Source: Bacteroidales bacterium (GTDB lineage: Bacteria > Bacteroidota > Bacteroidia > Bacteroidales > UBA12481). Taken from it: 9,986 nt of DNA. The stretch lies in the NCBI GenBank assembly GCA_021160155.1, contig JAGHDB010000183.1, positions 1 through 9,986 of the forward strand, read 5' to 3'. The notes under the pieces were generated by a model that saw nothing but the letters and a program-made list of their open reading frames with translations, had not been told where the DNA came from and made no database searches. Position 1 is the first letter of the stretch, and every line of letters starts with the position of its first letter. Of the stretch, positions 1-5,495 are shown one piece after another. A program made the translations under genes and the position numbers.

Positions 1-542
1 ACATTATGCTGAAATGTATTATCGGATTGCAGGGCTTTGATCACAAATAGTTGGGCTACCAACATACCCATAAGTGATCCAACGGGATTAAAAGATTGCG
101 CCAGGTTCAGCCGGCGTGTGGCAGTTTCTGGCGGGCCCATGGATAAGATATAGGGATTTGATGTAGTTTCAAGAAATGCCAGTCCGAATGTCAAAATATA
201 GAGGGATGCCAGAAAAAAACCGAATTGCTCTCTGGCGGCAGCGGGATAAAACAGCAGCGCACCGGTAGCGTACAGTCCGAGTCCTACCAAAATACCGGAT
301 TTATAGGAGAATTTTCGAATAAAGAGAGCAGCCGGAATAGCCATGGTTGCATAACCCCCGTAAAAAGCCAGTTGCACCAGGGCCGCTTCAAAATTCGACA
401 GTTCACGCATGACTTTCTTAAAGGCGGATACCATCGGGTTGGTGAGGTCGTTGGCAATACCCCACAGAAAGAAAAGGCTGGTAATCAATATAAATGCAAA
501 GAGAATTTCTCTGGGGATGAGGACTTTCTTTTCGGTATTCAT
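1..542 (-). CDS. fucP: L-fucose:H+ symporter FucP, N-terminal part (cut by window edge)
   Basis: This is the first 180 residues of a major facilitator superfamily permease of the FucP type, which brings L-fucose into the cell with protons across the inner membrane. I translated the minus strand from the ATG at 542; the frame is open to the window edge, so the C-terminal half is missing. Visible family motifs are FFLWGIAND (residues 24-32), AFYGGYATMAIPAALF (59-74), SYKSGI (79-84), LETTSNPYILSMG (124-136) and RRLNLAQSFNP (143-153). Glu125 corresponds to the protonatable Glu135 of E. coli FucP. Where E. coli has Asp46 this protein has Asn35, with an Asp three residues earlier; from memory, Bacteroides FucP sequences share this NDxTNPM form, so it is probably normal for the lineage. 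The gene follows fucU by 37 bases on the same strand and they are probably co-transcribed. Related hexose permeases of the same subfamily are the main alternative. Confidence 0.88.
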   Translation of the reverse strand, partial: MNTEKKVLIPREILFAFILITSLFFLWGIANDLTNPMVSAFKKVMRELSNFEAALVQLAFYGGYATMAIPAALFIRKFSYKSGILVGLGLYATGALLFYPAAAREQFGFFLASLYILTFGLAFLETTSNPYILSMGPPETATRRLNLAQSFNPVGSLMGMLVAQLFVIKALQSDNTFQHN

Positions 543-579
543 AACCGGTGGATTAATATGATTATATGAGTATGACGAT

Positions 580-1011
580 TCAACAGGGGGTAACCCCTTT
601 TTTCAGAATGATGTTGCCGTATTTGGCAGTTTCGCCGGTCATGACCACGGCAAAAGCGGATTTGGCACGTTCGTAAAAAGCATAACGGTCAATTCGTTCT
701 ATGGAGGGTACGTCCGGATTGGTTTTACGGATGGCTGTCAGATAGGACTGTTCCACAGCCGGATCCAGTTGGTCTCCCTCCACAGCGGCCATCATAATCA
801 GTGGATGATCCACGTAAGCATCCAGTTCAAACAGGGGCAGAATGGCAGCAAGCAAATCAGACACTTTGAGCCCGTCGGCGCGTAAAACATTCTGGTTAAA
901 TGATTCTCCGGGAAAGTGTGCGTCGGCCAGTACGATTTCATCGCCATGGCCCATGCGTGTCAGAATCTGTAACAGATCCGGACTCAGCAGGGGTGAGATT
1001 CCTTTTAGCAT
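580..1011 (-). CDS. fucU: L-fucose mutarotase (RbsD/FucU family)
   Basis: A 143-residue cytoplasmic protein of the RbsD/FucU family, which interconverts the alpha and beta anomers of L-fucose so that uptake and isomerisation are not limited by slow spontaneous mutarotation. It opens with [14 protein letters not shown], then [15 protein letters not shown] (residues 20-34). His22 and Asp30 sit where the family's active-site residues lie, and the C-terminal [10 protein letters not shown] (130-139) is the usual FucU ending. The length matches the family. The ATG at 1011 gives exactly the expected N-terminus. It is the upstream gene of a fucU-fucP pair on the minus strand, which supports fucose rather than ribose as substrate. 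It is divergent from the YjbQ gene, so both promoters should lie in the 105 bases between them. A TAATTTTA box on the minus strand there is only a weak match to the Bacteroidetes -7 element. Confidence 0.9.
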   Translation of the reverse strand: MLKGISPLLSPDLLQILTRMGHGDEIVLADAHFPGESFNQNVLRADGLKVSDLLAAILPLFELDAYVDHPLIMMAAVEGDQLDPAVEQSYLTAIRKTNPDVPSIERIDRYAFYERAKSAFAVVMTGETAKYGNIILKKGVTPC

Positions 1012-1116
1012 GAATAGGTTTCTTTTTACGGATTAATTCTGCTAAAATTAGAAAAAAAGTTGACTGATTGAGGATTTTTGTAACTTGTTTGCGTGTCATA
1101 CGGAGAATATTGAATC

Positions 1117-1515
1117 ATGCAAAAATCTATTTTCATTACCACACATAAAAGAGAAGGATTATACGATATTACGGATGAAGTCGGGCGAATCATACGTGAA
1201 AGCGGGGTGACCACCGGTATGGTCAATGTGTATGTGCGTGGTTCCACAGCGGCGATCATGATCCAGGAGAATTGGGATGATAGTGTACAGCGGGATGTAG
1301 TCTCCCTGTTACGGAAAATGATTCCAAAGGGTGTTTGGGAGCATGATCGGCAGGACGGGAATGGTGATGCGCATCTGAAGGCCGGATTGGTAGGCCCCGG
1401 AGAAACCATTCCGGTTTTGGATGGTAAACCGGGACTTTCAACCTGGCAGAATGTTTTTCTCTGTGAATTTGACGGACCGAGATCCCGGAGGGAGATTATA
1501 GTCTCGGTTTGGTAA
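1117..1515 (+). CDS. YjbQ/UPF0047 family protein
   Basis: A 132-residue cytoplasmic protein of the YjbQ (UPF0047) family, annotated in many genomes as a secondary thiamine-phosphate synthase enzyme; the true physiological role of the family is unsettled. The signature is clear: GSTAAIMIQENWD (residues 42-54), GNGDAHLKAGLVGP (81-94) with the conserved His86, the LSTWQN block (107-112) and the ending CEFDGPRSRR (116-125). The usual His-Thr/Ser-Thr-Ala start of the first motif is Arg-Gly-Ser-Thr-Ala here, a variant I believe is common in one subfamily. The ATG at 1117 gives a full-length family member. It is followed after 20 bases by the Ntn hydrolase gene on the same strand, so the two may share a transcript, although no functional link is evident. 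Confidence 0.88.
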   Translation: MQKSIFITTHKREGLYDITDEVGRIIRESGVTTGMVNVYVRGSTAAIMIQENWDDSVQRDVVSLLRKMIPKGVWEHDRQDGNGDAHLKAGLVGPGETIPVLDGKPGLSTWQNVFLCEFDGPRSRREIIVSVW

Positions 1516-1535
1516 TATCTGTTAATATTATAATT

Positions 1536-2756
1536 ATGAAAAGAGTTATTTATTTCAGTTTATTGATGCTGGTGACCCTGTTTACCAGGGGTGAAGCCTG
1601 TACAACGGCAGTGATATCCGGGAAATATACCCCGGATGGCCGACCCTTGTTATGGAAGCACAGGGATACGGGGCAATTGAAAAATATTATCCGGCAATTT
1701 TATGATGGGAAATACGCTTATACCGGATTGGTCAATTCGGTAGATGTAAAAGGTTTAAGCATCTGGGAAGGTTTTAATAGTGCCGGTTTTGCTATTATGA
1801 ATTCGGCCAGTTACAATTTGAACAACGATACCATCAGGCAAACCGGATATGAAGGAAGATTGATGAAAAGAGCCCTGCAGGAATGTGCCACAATTGATGA
1901 TTTTGAGCTGTTGCTGAAAAATTTACCTAAACCGGTCAGGCTGGAGGCGAATTTCGGAGTGATTGATGCACAGGGCGGGGCAGCTTATTTTGAATTGGGG
2001 AATTTTACCTATACCAAGATAGATGCCAATGATCCGGCAGTTGCTCCATACGGATACCTTGTGCGAACCAATTATTCTGTTACCGGGAAGATGGGTGTAG
2101 GGGGTGGATACATCCGTTATATTACGGCGGATAATATTTTAAGAATGGCGGTCAAAGAGAACCGGCTTACTCCAAAGACCATTCTCCAGGAAGCCAGCCG
2201 TAACCTGACCCATTCATTAACCCGCACCGACCTGAATAAATATAGTGATATCCCTGAGAATCATACTACTATGGTGATGTTCCAGGATTATATTCCAAGA
2301 AAGAGCACCTCTTCTTCGCTGGTGGTTCAGGGTGTTAAAAAAGGAGAAGATCCTGCCTATACGACCATGTGGACCATCCTGGGATCTCCTTTGACTTCAG
2401 TGACGATACCTGTCTGGATGGGCCGGAAGGTACATCTTCCCTTGATAGTCAGTTACGATAAAAGTATTCATGATGCTCCGCTTTGTCATCTGGCACTAAA
2501 ACTGAAAAAAAGATGTTTCCCTTATGAATGGGGCACAAGCAGTAAATATTATCTGAATATCAATGCCGTGATCAATGCAGATCATACCGGTACGATACAA
2601 ATACTTATGTCGTTAGAGGATCAAATATTTCAAGAGGCTGAACAACTGCTTGAAAAGTGGAGGAGCAGCCGGATTGACGAGGAGGAGATGCAGGCTTTTT
2701 ACGACCGCTTAGATAAAGAAATCCCCGGGTTTTACTCGAAGTATTTTCAGCTTTAG
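1536..2756 (+). CDS. Secreted cysteine Ntn hydrolase (C45/C59-like linear amide hydrolase)
   Basis: A 406-residue protein that I read as an N-terminal-nucleophile hydrolase acting on linear amide (C-N) bonds, in the broad group that includes choloylglycine hydrolases and acyl-CoA:6-APA/isopenicillin N acyltransferases. The ATG at 1536 starts a classic signal peptide, MKRVIYFSLLMLVTLFTRGEA, directly followed by Cys22 in ACTTAVISG. Cleavage after Ala21 would expose Cys22 as the free N-terminal nucleophile, the arrangement this fold needs. LLWKHRDTG (38-46) and FAIMNSASYN fit the same group. The frame can be extended nine codons upstream to 1509, but that would put a hydrophobic stretch before the signal peptide and overlap the YjbQ gene. 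The likely location is the periplasm. The substrate is unknown: bile-salt-like conjugates, N-acyl amino acids or other acyl amides are all possible. It converges on the SDR gene with only 10 bases between stops. Confidence 0.75.
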   Translation: MKRVIYFSLLMLVTLFTRGEACTTAVISGKYTPDGRPLLWKHRDTGQLKNIIRQFYDGKYAYTGLVNSVDVKGLSIWEGFNSAGFAIMNSASYNLNNDTIRQTGYEGRLMKRALQECATIDDFELLLKNLPKPVRLEANFGVIDAQGGAAYFELGNFTYTKIDANDPAVAPYGYLVRTNYSVTGKMGVGGGYIRYITADNILRMAVKENRLTPKTILQEASRNLTHSLTRTDLNKYSDIPENHTTMVMFQDYIPRKSTSSSLVVQGVKKGEDPAYTTMWTILGSPLTSVTIPVWMGRKVHLPLIVSYDKSIHDAPLCHLALKLKKRCFPYEWGTSSKYYLNINAVINADHTGTIQILMSLEDQIFQEAEQLLEKWRSSRIDEEEMQAFYDRLDKEIPGFYSKYFQL

Positions 2757-2766
2757 GGATGATGTA

Positions 2767-3573
2767 TTACTTAATCCCATAATGATCTCTAAGTATCCAT
2801 CCGGTCAGTTTATGTGGCAGCAAAGGTTTGATCCGTGCTATCAATTTCTGGTCGAATCGTCCTACCAAGTTACGGAATTTTGGGTTTTTTGACCGGATGA
2901 TTTTGTCAATTAGTCTGGTTACTTTCTGCGGATTTTCCCCTCCGTTTTCATCCTTTTCGATGACTGCCAAAGCGCGATCATAATATATTTTGTACGGGCT
3001 ATCCTCATTTTCGGCAGCAGCTTGAATCCGGCTGGCTGTAAATCCGGTTTGAAAATCCCCCGGATTTACCACAGCTACCTGAATACCAAACGGTTTCAGT
3101 TCCATGGCAAGAGCTTCGGAGAATCCTTCAACTGCAAACTTGGATGCGGAATAATAGCCTTGGAAAGGAAGACCCATGATTCCTCCAATGGAACTGAAAT
3201 TTATAATCTTGCCGCTTTTTTTTGCTCTCATATGCGGGAGTACTTCCTGGGTCACGTTGACCAATCCGAAAAAGTTCACGTCAAACTGACGATGGATCTC
3301 CTCCGGGGAACAGCGTTCGATTGCTCCTCCGATTCCCATACCGGCATTATTTACCAGCACATCAATGAGTTTTTCTTTTGCGAGGATTTGTTCAACTGCA
3401 GTCCGGATCGATTGGCGGTTGGATACATCCATAACCAGCATATTCCAGGGAAGACCGGAATCAGCAGGTTTCCGACTGGTTCCGTACACGGTATAACCTG
3501 AATGATACAAATGATCGGCAATTGCTTTTCCGAGACCGGAAGAGGCACCGGTAACAAGAACAACTTGTGGCAT
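2767..3573 (-). CDS. Short-chain dehydrogenase/reductase, candidate 3-ketosphinganine reductase
   Basis: A 268-residue classical SDR. The nucleotide-binding motif TGASSGLG spans residues 8-15, NNAG is at 75-78, and the catalytic set is Ser128, Tyr141 and Lys145 (YSASK), with the usual 13-residue Ser-Tyr spacing. PGDFQTGF (171-178) follows as the normal PG motif. An Arg after the second strand (TSRKP, 32-36) suggests NADPH preference. There is no signal peptide, so it should act in the cytoplasm or at the membrane surface. The gene starts 13 bases after the stop of the serine palmitoyltransferase gene on the same strand, so they almost certainly form an operon. The known product of that enzyme is a 3-ketone and eukaryotic 3-ketosphinganine reductase is itself an SDR, so reduction of 3-ketosphinganine to sphinganine is the natural guess. 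That role is inferred from context; the family assignment is solid. Confidence 0.9.
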   Translation of the reverse strand: MPQVVLVTGASSGLGKAIADHLYHSGYTVYGTSRKPADSGLPWNMLVMDVSNRQSIRTAVEQILAKEKLIDVLVNNAGMGIGGAIERCSPEEIHRQFDVNFFGLVNVTQEVLPHMRAKKSGKIINFSSIGGIMGLPFQGYYSASKFAVEGFSEALAMELKPFGIQVAVVNPGDFQTGFTASRIQAAAENEDSPYKIYYDRALAVIEKDENGGENPQKVTRLIDKIIRSKNPKFRNLVGRFDQKLIARIKPLLPHKLTGWILRDHYGIK

Positions 3574-3586
3574 AAGTTTACAGGAT

Positions 3587-4771
3587 TTAAATAATTCCGA
3601 GGGACTTGGATGTTTGATAAATATGCTCGATGGCGTAATCTATTTGTTCTCTTGTATGGGTGGCCATCAATGAAAAACGTATCAGAGAGTCATTCGGTGG
3701 TACGGCAGGTGGAATGACCGGATTGATAAAAATTCCCTGTTCGATCAACTTCATGGTCAGGACCAGGGTTTTTTGCATGTCGCCGATATGAAGGGGAATA
3801 ATCGGAGTTTCAGAAAGGCCGGTAATAAATCCCAGGGATTTAAAGGTGTTGATGGCGTAACGGGTATCCGTCCACAGTTTCTCTATCCGTTCCGGTTCAT
3901 TTTGCATGATTTCAAGGGTTGCCAGAACCGTGGCAGTAGAAGCCGGAGTGATGGAGGCACTGAAAATCAAAGAGCGCGAATTATGTTTCAGATAGTTTAT
4001 GGTATCGGCATCGCTGGCAATAAAACCACCCAGGGAGGCAAAAGATTTGGAAAATGTTCCCATAATGATGTCAACCTGGTCGGTCAGGTCGAAATGGGAA
4101 CCGGTTCCGGCACCGTATTTTCCCAGAACTCCCAGAGAATGAGCATCATCAACCATAATGGTGGCGTTGTATTTTTCAGCCAGCCGAACAATTTCGGGAA
4201 GATTGGTAATATCTCCTTCCATACTGAATATCCCGTCAACCACAATAAATTTCATTGCGTTTGAATCACAGGATTTCAGTTTTGCCTCCAATGCAGACAT
4301 ATTGTTGTGTTCAAACTTGAGCACTTTTGCAAAAGAGAGGCGGGCTCCTTCAATAATTGACGCGTGATCCAGTGCATCCAAAATAATAAAATCGCTTCGT
4401 TGCGGAATGCATCCCAGAACTCCCAGGTTAGCCTGAAATCCTGTTGAATAGCAGAGGGAGGCTTCTTTTCCTACGAAACCGGCTAATTTCTCTTCGAGTT
4501 CAATATGGATATCCAGTGTACCGTTCAGGAATCTCGATCCGGCGCATCCCGTACCATATTTGTCTGTAGCTTTTTTTGCAGCTTCAATGACTTTGGGATG
4601 ATTGGTCAGTCCGAGATAGCTGTTTGAGCCGAACATCAACACTTTTTTCCCGTTGATGATCACCTCTGTGTCCTGCTCTGACTCGATTACCCTGAAATAC
4701 GGATACATGCCGGTTTTCTGCGCCTCCTGAGGAGTAGTGTAGCTGGACATTCTGTTTTTTAGTAATCTCAT
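3587..4771 (-). CDS. spt: Serine palmitoyltransferase (alpha-oxoamine synthase family)
   Basis: A 394-residue PLP enzyme of the alpha-oxoamine synthase family. It condenses L-serine with a long-chain acyl-CoA to give 3-ketosphinganine, the committed step of sphingolipid synthesis. It resembles Bacteroides Spt along its whole length: YPYFRVIES (23-31), MFGSNSYLGLT (46-56), GTGCAGSRFLNGTLD (73-87), DHASI (135-139, with His136 as the PLP-stacking His), VDGIFSMEGD (178-187), VDDAHSLG (207-214, with Asp208 and His211), and the PLP lysine Lys242 in GTFSKSFAS. NPVIPPAVPP near the C-terminus is also shared. KBL and AONS are paralogues, but the GCAGSRFLNGTLD and PVIPP details favour Spt. The start at 4771 aligns with the Bacteroides N-terminus; an ATG at 4750 (MSSYTTPQ) is an alternative. 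It is first in an operon with the SDR gene. Confidence 0.9.
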   Translation of the reverse strand: MRLLKNRMSSYTTPQEAQKTGMYPYFRVIESEQDTEVIINGKKVLMFGSNSYLGLTNHPKVIEAAKKATDKYGTGCAGSRFLNGTLDIHIELEEKLAGFVGKEASLCYSTGFQANLGVLGCIPQRSDFIILDALDHASIIEGARLSFAKVLKFEHNNMSALEAKLKSCDSNAMKFIVVDGIFSMEGDITNLPEIVRLAEKYNATIMVDDAHSLGVLGKYGAGTGSHFDLTDQVDIIMGTFSKSFASLGGFIASDADTINYLKHNSRSLIFSASITPASTATVLATLEIMQNEPERIEKLWTDTRYAINTFKSLGFITGLSETPIIPLHIGDMQKTLVLTMKLIEQGIFINPVIPPAVPPNDSLIRFSLMATHTREQIDYAIEHIYQTSKSLGII

Positions 4772-4776
4772 CGGAC

Positions 4777-4808
4777 GAAAGATATATATTTATTCCAACT
4801 TGAACAAC
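4777..4808 (-). promoter_or_regulatory. Possible Bacteroidetes-type promoter of the spt operon
   Basis: On the minus strand TATCTTTC (4784 to 4777) matches the Bacteroidetes -7 element TAnnTTTG at 7 of 8 positions, and GTTG (4808 to 4805) lies 20 bases upstream, a normal spacing for the -33 element. Only five bases separate the -7 box from the ATG at 4771, so transcription would start at or next to that codon. The mRNA would then be nearly leaderless, or translation would begin at the ATG at 4750. Confidence 0.35.
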
Positions 4809-4860
4809 ACAGGGATGTGATGACGTGATGATGTGGTTGAGATGGTTGAAATGATTACGG
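4809..4860. repeat. Short purine-rich degenerate repeat
   Basis: On the plus strand this stretch is built from GTGATGA and GGTTGAGAT/GGTTGAAAT-like units repeated two to three times with changes. It is low-complexity DNA behind the spt promoter. I see no coding or protein-binding signal in it. Confidence 0.4.
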
Positions 4861-4869
4861 TCATGCGTG

Positions 4870-5054
4870 GTGACCTGACTTGACTGTAAAAGAATTTGCC
4901 AGCATGATCCAATAAGATCAATGAAAGGGTTTCCAAAAGAATGTGTTACTCGTTTAATTAATTTTCCTTCATTGAAAATATCTACATTTGAATCATCAGT
5001 AAAGAAATCAGATTGTGGAAACCAACAATAAAAATTACTTCCAGTTCTTTTCAT
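4870..5054 (-). pseudogene. Coding-like fragment of unknown origin
   Basis: Read on the minus strand from an ATG at 5054, about 60 codons look like normal protein, including NFYCWFPQSDFFTDDSN and HSFGNPFIDLIGSCWQIL, before the frame runs into the low-complexity repeat and then into antisense of spt. I do not recognise the family. The piece may be the N-terminus of a gene whose remainder was lost, or a chance open frame. It sits next to other gene fragments, which is the main reason to mention it. Confidence 0.25.
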
Positions 5055-5057
5055 GCA

Positions 5058-5291
5058 GTGCTGAAAGTCATTGTTTTTAAGGAGGCGGACAATATTTATG
5101 TTGGTTACGCACCCGATATTGATGTGTCATCCTACGGGGATTATGAACATGTACCTCAAAAATCCTGGAAATATCTCCCGACTGGGGATCAAAGATCTGC
5201 CTTCTCTCGATCGGACAGGAACGAAGCTTTGATTTTGTTACCCGACTGGCTACACCAACCGATAATTTTATCAATGAAAAATAAGTATTAA
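5058..5291 (+). pseudogene. HicB-like antitoxin remnant
   Basis: From the GTG at 5058 the frame reads as the start of a small HicB-type protein: LKVIVFKEADNIYVGYAPD followed by IDVSSYGD. The pattern (a basic beta strand, an acidic turn, Y-V-x-Y-x-P-(D/E)-x-x-V-S-S-x-G-D) is that of Bacteroidetes HicB-like antitoxins, in which an Asp/Glu-rich helix should follow. Here similarity stops at about 5138: the remaining residues to the TAA at 5289-5291 do not fit, and no shifted frame restores the family. No HicA toxin is nearby. I read it as a truncated, non-functional remnant. The match rests on about 28 residues. Confidence 0.4.
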
Positions 5292-5483
5292 TATTGTATC
5301 GAAGTGGTACACTTTTCAACTGAAATAGTGGTCTACTTTTCAAGTGAAATAAGCATTACAGCAGATTTAACAAGTTACCATGATGAATGTGGAGTGGAGC
5401 TAACATATGTTTATTACAAAGTAAGGGTAAGAGTATCTGGGGATGGTGACCATGACGTAAATTTTTTCTATAATAGCAACTAA
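5292..5483 (+). pseudogene. Start-less open frame, possible 3' end of a lost gene
   Basis: The frame is open from just after the TAA at 5289 to a TAA at 5481-5483, with no ATG; a GTG at 5304 is the only common start. Downstream of the 24-base repeats it reads ISITADLTSYHDECGVELTY and then VYYKVRVRVSGDGDHDVN, an alternating pattern typical of beta strands and of real protein. I do not recognise the family. Its stop is 12 bases before the TonB receptor start, the spacing of an operon partner, so it may be the remaining C-terminus of a gene that once preceded the receptor. Confidence 0.3.
5304..5351 (+). repeat. Two tandem 24-base repeats, IS21-end-like
   Basis: Two adjacent 24-base units, 5304-5327 and 5328-5351, differ at only three positions. 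Each runs GTGG(T)..ACTTTTCAA.TGAAATA; the first contains TGGTACACTTTTCAAC. Multiple direct repeats of about this length and with a TGGTACACTTTT core are what I know from the ends of IS21-family elements. No istA or istB coding sequence is in the window, so if the reading is right only a solo end survives. Because the unit is a multiple of three, both copies also lie in one open frame (VVHFSTEI, VVYFSSEI), so a protein repeat cannot be excluded. Confidence 0.45.
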
Positions 5484-5495
5484 TTTTTCCACCCA

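Noticed and set aside
1012..1116. Clear divergent promoters between fucU and the YjbQ gene
   Set aside because: Only partial -7 matches on each strand without a well-spaced -33 element; not listed as a site.
2756..2778. GGGAT/ATCCC stem between the two converging stop codons, as a bidirectional terminator
   Set aside because: Only five pairs, a 13-base loop and no T-run on either side.
3022..3501. Long plus-strand open frames across the SDR and spt genes
   Set aside because: They are antisense to clearly recognisable minus-strand enzymes and have low-quality protein composition.
4809..4860. CRISPR or iteron array in the purine-rich repeat
   Set aside because: Units are about 7-9 bases, degenerate and without spacers; no replication or Cas gene is near.
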